Positions 31,002-38,965 of a stretch of 64,000 bases of DNA are shown piece by piece. Position 1 is the first letter of the stretch. The number at the start of each line of letters is the position of its first letter. The stretch is from Iodidimonas nitroreducens. Lineage in GTDB: Bacteria > Pseudomonadota > Alphaproteobacteria > Sphingomonadales > Rhodothalassiaceae. The stretch lies in assembly GCA_000710935.1 (NCBI GenBank), contig BAYV01000109.1:1-64000 (forward strand), in the 5' to 3' direction. The position numbers and the translations under genes are program-made. Under the pieces are notes generated by a model that saw only the letters and a list, made by a program, of their open reading frames with translations, searched no databases and had not been told where the DNA came from.

Positions 31002-32240
31002 ATGGCCGTTCTTGCCCGCTCCCCTTTGGCACCTGATCATTTTCCCGACCTGCCCCCTGTTCCGGGCATCGCTTTCGCGGTGGCTGAAACCGGCGCCCGC
31101 TATAAGGGGCGGGTCGATCTGCTGGCCATCCGCGCGGAAAAACCGATCCCGGCGGCCGGGGTTTTTACCCGCTCGCTCATGCCGTCAGCGGCGGTGGATT
31201 GGTGCAAAAGCGTGCTGCCCGATGGGGCGGGCCATCTGGCCGGTATTCTGGTGAATGCGGGCAATGCCAATGCCTTTACCGGCAAAGCCGGGGCGCTGTG
31301 CAATGAAACGCTGGCCCGGGCCTATGCCGCCCATCTTGGCTGCACCCCCGATGCCATTGCGCTGGCGTCCACCGGGGTGATTGGCGAACCCCTTGATCCA
31401 GCGCCTTTGCTGGCCGCTTTGCCGGGGCTGGCTTTCAACAGCGCTGATTGGGAACAGGCGGCCCGCGCCATTTCCACCACCGATACCTTTCCCAAAGGGG
31501 CATCGGCCCGCGCCCGCATCGATGGGGATGAGGTGGTGATCACCGGCATTGCCAAGGGATCGGGAATGATCCAACCCGATATGGCCACCATGCTGGGATT
31601 TATTTGCACCAATGCGGCCATTGCCCCCGAAGCGCTGATTGATCTGCTGCGCGAAGCGGTTGGCCAAAGCTTCAATCGCATCACCGTTGATTCCGATACC
31701 TCCACCAGCGATAGCATCCTGATGCTGGCCAGCGGCTGTGGGGTGACCCATGCCCCCATCAGCCGCGCCGATGATCCCCGGCTCGATGATTTCCGCCGCC
31801 AGCTAAAGGCTGTGCTCATCGATCTGGCGCATCAGGTGGTGCGCGATGGCGAAGGGGCGCAAAAATTCATCACCATCAGGATTACCGGGGCCGAGAGCGA
31901 ATCTGCCGCTCAGATCATCGGCTTTGCCATCGCCAATTCGCCGCTCATCAAAACCGCCATTGCCGGCTGCGATCCCAATTGGGGGCGAATCATCATGGCG
32001 GTCGGAAAATCGGGGCAAAAGGCGGATCGCGACCGGCTTAAAATCTGGCTTGGCGACCAGCTTGTGGCCGAAGATGGTGCCCGCCATCCCGCTTATAGCG
32101 AAGCGATTGCGGCCAGCCATATGCGCGGGCAAAATATCGCGATTCATGTGGATGTGGCGGTGGGCGAAGGCGCGGCCACGGTGTGGACCTGTGATCTCAC
32201 CCATGGCTATATCTCGATCAACGCCGATTATCGAAGCTGA
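31002..32240 (+). CDS. argJ: Bifunctional ornithine acetyltransferase / N-acetylglutamate synthase
   Basis: A 412-residue enzyme of the arginine pathway that moves the acetyl group from N-acetylornithine to glutamate. The proenzyme self-cleaves before the nucleophilic threonine of DMATMLGF, which is present. LVNAGNANAFTG and CDPNWGRI are further family motifs. I start at 31002 (AAAGGA upstream) rather than at 30903. Acetylglutamate synthesis de novo depends on a specific group of ArgJ proteins and cannot be judged here. Confidence 0.96.
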   Translation: MAVLARSPLAPDHFPDLPPVPGIAFAVAETGARYKGRVDLLAIRAEKPIPAAGVFTRSLMPSAAVDWCKSVLPDGAGHLAGILVNAGNANAFTGKAGALCNETLARAYAAHLGCTPDAIALASTGVIGEPLDPAPLLAALPGLAFNSADWEQAARAISTTDTFPKGASARARIDGDEVVITGIAKGSGMIQPDMATMLGFICTNAAIAPEALIDLLREAVGQSFNRITVDSDTSTSDSILMLASGCGVTHAPISRADDPRLDDFRRQLKAVLIDLAHQVVRDGEGAQKFITIRITGAESESAAQIIGFAIANSPLIKTAIAGCDPNWGRIIMAVGKSGQKADRDRLKIWLGDQLVAEDGARHPAYSEAIAASHMRGQNIAIHVDVAVGEGAATVWTCDLTHGYISINADYRS

Positions 32241-32260
32241 AAACGCCCACCCTCAAAGCC

Positions 32261-32367
32261 CTAGAGCGATTTCGAGCGGAGTGGGATCACGACGCGGCAA
32301 GGAAATCGCGTTCAAACAAATAGTTAGAGCATTTGATCCGATCCACTTTGATCGGAAAATGCTCTAG
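32261..32367. repeat. Two-hairpin intergenic palindromic element
   Basis: A 107-base element bounded by CTAGAGC and GCTCTAG. It contains two stem-loops. One is GCGATTTC (32266-32273) with GAAATCGC (32302-32309). The other is AGAGCATTT (32326-32334) with AAATGCTCT (32357-32365), which has an inner CCGATC/GATCGG pairing. It resembles the short interspersed palindromic elements common between genes in alphaproteobacteria. It is probably a non-autonomous repeat that may also act on argJ mRNA ends; I cannot name the family with certainty. Confidence 0.7.
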
Positions 32368-32544
32368 CCTCATGGTCTGGCGACCCTGTTTGAGGCAAAA
32401 CTCTCTCTTTGGGGGGAACTCTGTGCCGGGTGGTGCCGGGTGGATCGGCAGTCTTTGCCTTGCGGGTCACCTTTTTGGCCTATGGATAGAGGCCCGGCAT
32501 CCCCAATCGGCCACTTTCAGGCGGATTTTCAGACCGATTCAAAA

Positions 32545-32561
32545 CTGGCACGGCTTTTGAA
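32545..32561 (+). promoter_or_regulatory. Sigma-54 (-24/-12) promoter
   Basis: TGGCACG (32546-32552), four bases, then TTGA (32557-32560) fits the sigma-54 consensus. The -24 block is exact, the spacing is correct and the -12 GC is changed to GA. It lies about 45 bases before the start of a 70-residue protein with a strong ribosome site. Transcription would begin near 32571. No activator binding site is recognised. Confidence 0.55.
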
Positions 32562-32604
32562 TAGAGACCACCGACATGCTTATCTGTCTGGAGGTGAAAC
32601 AATC

Positions 32605-32817
32605 ATGACCAAGCCATCCGATGCCTATCTGATCTTGCTGCAACAAGTGGAATGTGCCCTTGATGAAGCGCTGTTGAGCGGTCGCGTGCCCAAAGACCAC
32701 AGCCAGCATGATGAACTGGAAGCCATGCGCCGCGAAGTGGCCGCCGTGCGCAAAGCCATGCTCGATCGCAAACAGGAGCCGGTGGCGATCCCCAGAACGG
32801 CGCAGGCCGGCCGCTGA
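32605..32817 (+). CDS. Small protein of unknown function behind a sigma-54 promoter
   Basis: A 70-residue soluble protein, mostly helical and charged, with a likely short coiled coil in the middle (DELEAMRREVAAVRKAML). It has no signal peptide or membrane segment. A strong GGAGGTG ribosome site 8 bases before the ATG and the sigma-54-type promoter upstream support it as a real gene. It is not recognised as any family. It sits between argJ and a convergent Flp pilin gene, splitting the usual argJ-mutT pair. Confidence 0.65.
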   Translation: MTKPSDAYLILLQQVECALDEALLSGRVPKDHSQHDELEAMRREVAAVRKAMLDRKQEPVAIPRTAQAGR

Positions 32818-32852
32818 TTTTTTCGGACGCGACAAAAAACGGAATCGGGGCT

Positions 32853-33071
32853 TTAAGGTGCCGGTTCATCTCCTCCGGCTTCCGCCTGCTCCACCGCGCC
32901 GGACAAGGCATTGAAATTATCAATGACCTCACTGCCGAAAAGCGAGGCAACAGCCAGAATCACCAAAGACATCACCGCAAGAATCAGCCCATATTCAAGG
33001 ATGGTGACGCCGCGCCTGTCATGAATGAGGCGGGCCAGAAAAACCTGCAAATCTGCAAAGTGCTGTGTCAT
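32853..33071 (-). CDS. Flp/Fap-type pilin subunit
   Basis: A 72-residue pilin precursor. The processing site and hydrophobic helix GVTILEYGLILAVMSLVILA match Flp pilins, which are cut before the glycine/alanine-rich start and assembled by Tad machinery into thin adhesive pili. The leader is MTQHFADLQVFLARLIHDRR. The start at 33071 fits the family; the longer frame to 33239 does not. No tad/cpa genes are in the window, so this is an orphan pilin locus. Confidence 0.8.
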   Translation of the reverse strand: MTQHFADLQVFLARLIHDRRGVTILEYGLILAVMSLVILAVASLFGSEVIDNFNALSGAVEQAEAGGDEPAP

Positions 33072-33153
33072 GATGCTTAATCTGACAAGCAATCCTTGCC
33101 ATGTCGTTAAACGAACAATTCGATGAAAATCAAAGACGTGAGAAGGGGCTGAT

Positions 33154-33627
33154 ATGGGATCATCATCTGCGGCTGCACCCGCATCATCCAAAAGCTGCCC
33201 CCCACGGCCGATTGATCTCAGCGGCCGCCTGCCGATCATTCAGGTGGTGGCCGGGGCGCTGATCGATGCCGATGGCCGGGTGCTCATCGCCCAAAGACCG
33301 GAAGGCAAGGCAATGGCCGGTTTGTGGGAATTTCCCGGGGGCAAGATCGAGGGGGGCGAAATCCCCGAAGCCGCCCTGGCGCGGGAGCTTTATGAAGAAC
33401 TGGGCATCGATGTGTGCCCATCGTGCATGTTGCCCTTCAGCTTCTCATCCCATTCCTATGCAGATTTTCATCTGCTGATGCCCTTGTTTCTGATTCGCAA
33501 TTGGGATGGCCAGCCCCGACCCCTGGTGGCGCAGGATCTGAAATGGGTGCGGCCCCAGCGTTTGGGGGATTATCCCATGCCCGCCGCCGATCTGCCTTTG
33601 GTGGCCATGCTACAGGATCATCTGTGA
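33154..33627 (+). CDS. mutT: Nudix hydrolase of the MutT family
   Basis: A 157-residue protein with a complete Nudix box from GGKIEGGE to RELYEELGI (residues about 63-85). The preceding strand is RPEGKAMAGLWEFPG. MutT removes 8-oxo-dGTP from the nucleotide pool. A proline/serine-rich 20-residue N-terminal extension precedes the domain. AAGGGG stands 6 bases before the ATG. argJ followed by mutT is a common alphaproteobacterial order, here separated by about 900 bases. Confidence 0.9.
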   Translation: MGSSSAAAPASSKSCPPRPIDLSGRLPIIQVVAGALIDADGRVLIAQRPEGKAMAGLWEFPGGKIEGGEIPEAALARELYEELGIDVCPSCMLPFSFSSHSYADFHLLMPLFLIRNWDGQPRPLVAQDLKWVRPQRLGDYPMPAADLPLVAMLQDHL

Positions 33628-33700
33628 TCGCTGGCCCTGATTTTTCTTCTTTGTGGCCCCGGGCTTGATCCGGAGCATCGAATGAGATTGGGACGGCCGC

Positions 33701-34318
33701 TCAGAATTTTCGGCGGGCCTTCAAAGCAGCGGCCAGAGTGCCATCATCAAGATAATCAAGCTCGCCCCCCACCGGCAGGCCATGGGCAAGGGCGGTAACC
33801 TCAACCCCGCAATCGGCCAGCCGATCGGTGATATAATGGGCCGTGGTCTGGCCATCGACCGTGGCATTGAGGGCAAGGATTACCTCTTGCAGATCGGGGC
33901 TTTGCGCCCGGGCGATCAGAGCCGGGATCGACAGGTCATCAGGCCCAACCCCATCGAGGGCCGATAAAGTGCCCCCCAAAACATGATAACGCCCCCGAAA
34001 CAATCCAGCCCGATCCAGCGCCCACAGATCAGCAACATCTTCGACAACGCATAAAAGCCCGGCATCCCGGCGGGGATCGCGGCAGATGGCGCAGGGATCG
34101 ACAACATCCACATTGCCGCACTGGCCGCAGATTTTGATGCTTTCGGCAACATCTGCCAAAGCCCGGGCCAAAGGCTGCATCAGCCCTTCGCGCTTTTTGA
34201 TGAGCTGCAAAACTGCCCGACGCGCCGAACGCGGGCCAAGGCCCGGCAATTTCGCCAGCAAAGCGATAAGGCCATCGATACCAACCGGCGCGGCTGGAGG
34301 AGTGAAGCGATCAGGCAT
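33701..34318 (-). CDS. recR: Recombination mediator RecR
   Basis: A 205-residue RecR with an N-terminal helix-hairpin-helix ([15 protein letters not shown]), a four-cysteine zinc finger ([21 protein letters not shown], residues 64-84) and a Toprim domain ([17 protein letters not shown]). It helps load RecA at single-stranded gaps with RecF/RecO. It is the last gene of ffs-dnaX-ybaB-recR. Confidence 0.96.
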   Translation of the reverse strand: MPDRFTPPAAPVGIDGLIALLAKLPGLGPRSARRAVLQLIKKREGLMQPLARALADVAESIKICGQCGNVDVVDPCAICRDPRRDAGLLCVVEDVADLWALDRAGLFRGRYHVLGGTLSALDGVGPDDLSIPALIARAQSPDLQEVILALNATVDGQTTAHYITDRLADCGVEVTALAHGLPVGGELDYLDDGTLAAALKARRKF

Positions 34319-34325
34319 CTGCTGT

Positions 34326-34649
34326 TCAGAAGGGCAATTGCATGCCTTCGGGCAGGTTCAGCCCTCCGGTGATTTTTTTCATTTCTTCCTGGCTGCGCTC
34401 CTGCGCTTTTTGCCGGGCATCATGATGCGCCGCCTTGATCAGATCTTCGAGAATTTCGCCCTCTTCGGCCTTGAGCAGCGACGGATCGATATGAAGACCG
34501 CGCAAATCCCCTTTGGCCGATAAGGTCACCCGCACCAGGCCGCCACCCGCTTGGCCAGTCACCTCGATGCTGTCTAACACCTGCTGCATATCGGCCATTT
34601 TCTGCTGCATCTGTTGTGCCTGCTTGAGCATTTGGCCCAGATTTTTCAT
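34326..34649 (-). CDS. ybaB: YbaB/EbfC family nucleoid-associated protein
   Basis: A 107-residue DNA-binding protein. The N-terminal helix [19 protein letters not shown], the [20 protein letters not shown] strand region and the end helix are typical. It starts inside the dnaX stop (ATGA overlap) and is followed by recR after 7 bases. The three are one operon. Confidence 0.95.
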   Translation of the reverse strand: MKNLGQMLKQAQQMQQKMADMQQVLDSIEVTGQAGGGLVRVTLSAKGDLRGLHIDPSLLKAEEGEILEDLIKAAHHDARQKAQERSQEEMKKITGGLNLPEGMQLPF

Positions 34650-36535
34650 GCATTCTTCTCCTTGCCCTTTAATGACGGGCCTTGAAACAAAAGATCATCC
34701 GATGAACCCGCATCGGGAAATAGCCCATCGGACGGATCAAATCCATCCCCCTCCGGCGGTTCATCGAGCGATGGTTCGATCCGATGGGGGGGCCGGATAT
34801 CGACGATCCTCGCCCCGGGAAACTGCGTGAGAACGGCGCTGACAAGAGGATCAGCCAAAGCATTTTCGTGCTGGCGTTTTTGCTGCTCCAGTTCGTTGTC
34901 ACGCAAGCTGGGGGCACCATCTTCATTGCTGATCACCACCTGCCAGGCCATTTCGGTCCATGCAAGGAGGCAGCTTTGCACCCGGCGCGCCAGATCGGGC
35001 GGGGCCTTGTCTGAAACATTGATCGTCAGCCGCCCGGGGCGATAATCCACCAGCCGCACCTGATCTTTCAGGGTTGTTGCCAGCACCCCTTCCTTTTCAG
35101 CATGAAACAGGCGGACCAGAGCCGCAAAATCTTTTGGTGGGGCATGCCGGGGCTGCATCTTTTGGGGCGGCATCTGTTCGGGCGGCGAACCGGCGGCAGT
35201 ATCCGCGCCCTGATGATCGGGCCTCAGGGCCAGAATGCGGGCGCTTTGGGGCTGATTTTGCGAAGAAGGGGGCGCGGTCTGGCCTGATGATGGGGCGACA
35301 TCACCGCTTTTGGCATCGTTTTTTTGCAGCGCCCGGATCACATCGGCAGGGCTGGGCAGATCAGCGGCATAAGCCAGCCGGATCAGCACCATTTCCGCCG
35401 CCGCAATCGGGCTGGGGGCACGGCGCACCTCATCCAGCCCTTTCAAGAGCATCTGCCATGCCCGGGTCAGATGCGGCATGGCAAGGCTTTGGGCCATCTC
35501 GGCCCCCTGATGGCGCTCGGCTTCGGGGGCGCTTGTTTCCCCGGCTTCGGGCATCACCTTCAGCCGGGTCAGCCAATGGATGAGATCGAGCATATCGCCC
35601 AGCACCACCGCCGGATCGGCCCCCAGATCATATTGCCCGCGCAGGATGGTGAGAGCTTCTGGCAACTCGCCTGCCATCACCGCTTTGGTGAGATCGAGAA
35701 CCCGCGCCCGATCCGCCAGCCCCAGCATATCGCGCACATCATCAAGGCGTACCGCGCCGCCGCCATGGGCAATCGCCTGATCAAGCAAAGAAAGCGCATC
35801 GCGCACCGATCCTTCAGAGGCCCGGGCGATCATTGCCAGCGCCGTTTCATCAGCCTCGGCACTCTCCTTTTCGCAAATGCCCCTCAGATGGGCAATCATC
35901 GCCTGCGCATCCACCCGCTTTAAATCAAAGCGCTGGCAGCGCGATAAAACAGTGACCGGAAGCTTGCGGATTTCGGTGGTGGCAAACAAGAATTTGACGT
36001 GGGCAGGCGGCTCTTCAAGAGTCTTGAGAAGGGCATTGAAGGCATTTTTCGAAAGCATATGCACTTCATCAATGATGTAGATTTTATAACGGGCAGACAC
36101 CGGCGCATAATGCACGCCATCAATGATTTCACGAATATCATCAACGCCGGTGCGGCTGGCGGCATCCATTTCGATGACATCCACATGGCGCGATGCGGCA
36201 ATCGCCGTGCAGGGATCGCACTGGCCGCAGGGGCTTGTGGTGGGGCCGCCATTGCCATCGGGGCCAATGCAATTGAGCGCCCGGGCGATCAGCCGCGCGG
36301 TTGTGGTTTTGCCGACGCCGCGAACCCCGGTCAGAATGAAGGCATGGGCCAGCCGACCAGCGGCAATGGCATTGCCCAAAGTGCGGACCATCGCCTCCTG
36401 ACCGATCAGGGCTTCAAAGGTTTGCGGGCGATATGTGCGCGCCAGAACCCGATAGGGAACATTACTGGCTTGGCTGCCGGGTTCAGAATTGGGTTCAGGG
36501 CCGGGTTCAGAATTGGGTTCGCGGTTATCGCTCAT
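34646..36535 (-). CDS. dnaX: DNA polymerase III subunits tau and gamma
   Basis: A 629-residue clamp-loader ATPase. Walker A is GVRGVGKTTTAR, a zinc module contains CGQCDPC, and the DEVHMLSKNAFNALLKTLEEPP segment contains Walker B and sensor residues. The C-terminal third (from about residue 400) is the tau-specific part that contacts the polymerase. The N-terminus carries a short repetitive tail (EPNSEPGPEPNSEPG) ahead of the usual YRVLARTYRP start. A slippery heptamer at codons 404-406 could give the short gamma form (separate entry). Confidence 0.97.
   Translation of the reverse strand: MSDNREPNSEPGPEPNSEPGSQASNVPYRVLARTYRPQTFEALIGQEAMVRTLGNAIAAGRLAHAFILTGVRGVGKTTTARLIARALNCIGPDGNGGPTTSPCGQCDPCTAIAASRHVDVIEMDAASRTGVDDIREIIDGVHYAPVSARYKIYIIDEVHMLSKNAFNALLKTLEEPPAHVKFLFATTEIRKLPVTVLSRCQRFDLKRVDAQAMIAHLRGICEKESAEADETALAMIARASEGSVRDALSLLDQAIAHGGGAVRLDDVRDMLGLADRARVLDLTKAVMAGELPEALTILRGQYDLGADPAVVLGDMLDLIHWLTRLKVMPEAGETSAPEAERHQGAEMAQSLAMPHLTRAWQMLLKGLDEVRRAPSPIAAAEMVLIRLAYAADLPSPADVIRALQKNDAKSGDVAPSSGQTAPPSSQNQPQSARILALRPDHQGADTAAGSPPEQMPPQKMQPRHAPPKDFAALVRLFHAEKEGVLATTLKDQVRLVDYRPGRLTINVSDKAPPDLARRVQSCLLAWTEMAWQVVISNEDGAPSLRDNELEQQKRQHENALADPLVSAVLTQFPGARIVDIRPPHRIEPSLDEPPEGDGFDPSDGLFPDAGSSDDLLFQGPSLKGKEKNA
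35318..35324 (-). promoter_or_regulatory. Candidate programmed -1 frameshift site in dnaX
   Basis: On the coding strand the run A AAA AAC falls in the correct phase (CAA AAA AAC, codons 404-406) for a -1 slip. After slipping, five new codons (CGA TGC CAA AAG CGG) are followed by TGA at 35301-35303, giving a product of about 411 residues. The gamma form of E. coli DnaX is 431 residues and arises by the same mechanism. A 7-bp stem (GGUGAUG with CAUCAUC, 6-base loop) begins 12 bases downstream. No upstream stimulatory Shine-Dalgarno is obvious. Function is inferred. Confidence 0.5.
36477..36525. repeat. Short tandem repeat encoding the DnaX N-terminal tail
   Basis: Two near-identical blocks built on GGGTTCAGAATTGGGTTC (plus strand) encode the EPNSEPGPEPNSEPG tail of DnaX. 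The repeat keeps the reading frame, so its copy number can vary without harm. Confidence 0.6.
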
Positions 36536-36649
36536 GAGACCGACCCTGTTTTGGACTGATGATGGGCCGATCTTATGACAGGCCGCGCCCGCATGGCCAC
36601 CGATCTTTGCGTGCAGATCCCGCAGGATCGCAGGATGGCAAAATCTTTG

Positions 36650-36748
36650 AGGTGGAAACCGGCACGACCCGGACCGAATTCGTTACGGCTGCTTCCTTCC
36701 GGACCTGACCGGATTGGCGAACGGACCGTCCGCACCGGCTTCCACGGG
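36650..36748 (-). ncRNA. ffs: Signal recognition particle 4.5S RNA
   Basis: The minus strand carries the conserved SRP core (GGTCAGGTCCGGAAGGAAGC, then AGCCGTAACG) that binds Ffh. The ends pair: GTGGAAACCGGCACGAC at the 3' side with GTGGAAGCCGGTGCGGAC at the 5' side, spanning 36652-36745. The length of about 97 bases is normal for bacterial 4.5S RNA. The position directly upstream of dnaX is the usual one. End points are approximate. Confidence 0.93.
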
Positions 36749-36822
36749 CTATATGCGTGTTTGGCGCCGATGATGCAAGAGGGGATGCGCATGGTTGATG
36801 CGGATGACCCTCTCTGGCGGCC

Positions 36823-37209
36823 TCATTCCGCTTTGTTGTCGGTTTTTGTCGTTTCCATTAAGGACAACCGCAATTCCAGCCGTTTCATCTCACGCAGGAT
36901 GCGATTCGCTTCCATATGGCTGCCCATGAAACTTTTGCCTGAAAGGGTGGTCAAAAAAAGAAGAATGGTCCCCACACCCCAGCGCACGGCCATAACGCTT
37001 TCCGGCACGATAAGCATTTGCCAAAAGGCATAAACGCCGCCCAGGAAAGCAAGAATTTGCATCAGATAAACCAGCCATATCACCCAGCCGAGCGGGCCGC
37101 GAAACAGCCCCTTGGCCTGGGTGAAATAACCCGGTTCCTTGGTATAGCCCGACAGTGTCCGGTTTTCATGCTTCAGTGCGTCTTCAATCAATTCATCCAG
37201 CTTGCTCAT
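36823..37209 (-). CDS. Membrane protein partner of ECF sigma factor (DUF6768-like)
   Basis: A 128-residue protein with two predicted membrane helices (WVIWLVYLMQILAFLGGVYA and WGVGTILLFLTTLSG) after a soluble helical N-terminus. The C-terminal helix is charged (EANRILREMKRLELRLSLME). I recognise the DUF6768 type, which occurs beside ECF sigma factors. Its start overlaps the sigma gene by 17 bases, so an anti-sigma or sensor role is plausible but not shown. The ATG at 37209 has AGGA at better spacing than 37215. Confidence 0.7.
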   Translation of the reverse strand: MSKLDELIEDALKHENRTLSGYTKEPGYFTQAKGLFRGPLGWVIWLVYLMQILAFLGGVYAFWQMLIVPESVMAVRWGVGTILLFLTTLSGKSFMGSHMEANRILREMKRLELRLSLMETTKTDNKAE

Positions 37210-37777
37210 CGTCATATCCTTTCATGATGTCGCGAATTTTCGAGCGCCCGTGCATCAGGCGGGTTTTCACCGTCCCCACAGGAATTTCCAGCGCGATGGC
37301 AATGTCTGCCACGCTCATATCCTCCAGATAAAAAAGGGCCAAAGCGGCCTTTTGCGGCCCCGGCAAAGTCTGCAAAGCCGCCAGAACGCGGGCTATGTTC
37401 GTTTGGCGGGTGCGGTCAGCCTCCTGATCAACATGCGGTGCATCGGCAGGCGGGGCCGGTTCGGCTGCCAGAGCTTTCTGGCCAGTCCGGTTCTTTTCCA
37501 ATTGCCGAATAGCGCGGGCGCAGCGGCGTGTAACGATGCGATAGGCCCAGGCGGGAAAGGCGCGGGCATCATCCAGCCCTGCCAGACCACGCACAATCTG
37601 CTCCCATGCTTCTTGGGCCATATCCTGCGCCATGGCTTCATGTCCTAAAAGCCTGTAGGCATGCCGCAAAAGCCGAGGATGAAAGCGGGCCACCAGATGA
37701 TCCAGTGCCCGCTCGTCGCCCACGCGGGCGGCCGTCACCAGATATTCATCAAGCAGGTGCTCTTTGTCGCTGCGCAC
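37193..37777 (-). CDS. ECF-type RNA polymerase sigma factor
   Basis: A 194-residue sigma-70 family protein. Region 2 is FHPRLLRHAYRLLGHEAMAQDMAQEAWEQ (residues 32-60) and region 4 is LPGPQKAALALFYLEDMSVADIAIALEIPVGTVKTRLMHGRSKIRD (about residues 138-183). Region 4 ends in a clear helix-turn-helix. ECF factors answer envelope or stress signals, usually under a membrane anti-sigma factor; the overlapping downstream membrane gene is the obvious candidate. Target promoters are not recognised. Confidence 0.92.
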   Translation of the reverse strand: MRSDKEHLLDEYLVTAARVGDERALDHLVARFHPRLLRHAYRLLGHEAMAQDMAQEAWEQIVRGLAGLDDARAFPAWAYRIVTRRCARAIRQLEKNRTGQKALAAEPAPPADAPHVDQEADRTRQTNIARVLAALQTLPGPQKAALALFYLEDMSVADIAIALEIPVGTVKTRLMHGRSKIRDIMKGYDDEQAG

Positions 37778-37955
37778 GCTGTGCTCCCCTTCTTTTTGTT
37801 GCCGCTGCCTTTATCGATCGGCTCAAATCCCTGCACCACAGGAATAAGGTGTCCGATTGTGCCATTTCGGTTCATTGTCCAATGTTGATTTTTTGCGGAT
37901 GCCTTTTTTTTAAAGGACGATTGGTCTGGCGGCTGATCTATGGCATCACAGGCGG

Positions 37956-38909
37956 ATGAAATCCGCATCTCTTTATCGCCCGGACCTGCGCATCGCCTAT
38001 TGCGGCAATCCTCTTGATCGCTGTGAAAATCGTCGCGGTGACGAACACTGGCTGCAGGACGCTTCTCAAAGGGGACGCTTTCTGGCCGTGCGGGCCGGAA
38101 AAATCGCCGTTCATGCCGGTCCTCCGCTTCGCTTATGCCTTTTTGATCAGGCACAGATCGCCCCCCTGATCAAAGCCGGGGCTGATATTGTGTTTTTGGG
38201 AGTAGACCCCGATCAAACCCCGCTTTTTGCCATCCGCGCCCCGGACGATTGGGCCCTGCCGGATGCTATGGCCAAAGCAACCCCACCAGCTTTTTTCATC
38301 GATGGGCGATCACTGGCCTTGCAGTTGAGCGATCCACGAAATGATCAGGGGACCAGCGGGACCGCCGCCCAGGCGCTGGCCATTCTGGCCTGGCACCGCC
38401 ATCATCGTTTCTGCGCCCGCTGCGGTGCCCCGACAGAATCGCGGCGGGGCGGTTATCAGCGCTGGTGCGCGGCCTGTGAAACCGAGCATTATCCCCGCAC
38501 CGATCCGGTGGCAATCATGCTGGCGGTGCGCGGCGATCATTGCCTGATGGGGCGACAGCCCGGCTTTCCGGCGGGCATGTATTCGGCGCTGGCGGGCTTT
38601 GTGGAATCGGGCGAAAGCCTTGAAGCCGCGGTCCGCCGTGAAGTTCATGAAGAAGCCGGCATCACAATCGGCGGGGTGCAGTATATCGGCAGCCAGCCCT
38701 GGCCTTTTCCCTCGAATCTGATGCTGGGATTTTTGGCCGAAGCGCTGGATGATCAGATCGTGATGGATCGAGAAGAGCTGGAAGATGTCCGCTGGTTTCA
38801 TCGTGATGAGGTGACCGCATCCCTTGCGGGAACGAATCCAAGCCTCGTTCTGCCCCAATCCATCGCCATCGCCTATCATTTGCTCAGAAGATGGCTGGAC
38901 GAACGCTAA
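37956..38909 (+). CDS. nudC: NADH pyrophosphatase / RNA decapping Nudix hydrolase NudC
   Basis: A 317-residue protein. A zinc ribbon (CARCGAP ... CAACE) lies at about residues 151-172. The Nudix box follows (GFVESGESLEAAVRREVHEEAGI), then the NudC-specific SQPWPFPSN. It splits NADH to NMNH and AMP and removes NAD caps from RNA. The zinc-ribbon to Nudix order and length are standard. Confidence 0.95.
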   Translation: MKSASLYRPDLRIAYCGNPLDRCENRRGDEHWLQDASQRGRFLAVRAGKIAVHAGPPLRLCLFDQAQIAPLIKAGADIVFLGVDPDQTPLFAIRAPDDWALPDAMAKATPPAFFIDGRSLALQLSDPRNDQGTSGTAAQALAILAWHRHHRFCARCGAPTESRRGGYQRWCAACETEHYPRTDPVAIMLAVRGDHCLMGRQPGFPAGMYSALAGFVESGESLEAAVRREVHEEAGITIGGVQYIGSQPWPFPSNLMLGFLAEALDDQIVMDREELEDVRWFHRDEVTASLAGTNPSLVLPQSIAIAYHLLRRWLDER

Positions 38910-38965
38910 TCACTGATATTATGGTTCGATACAGTAAAATACCAATAAGCATCGGGAGACGGCAC

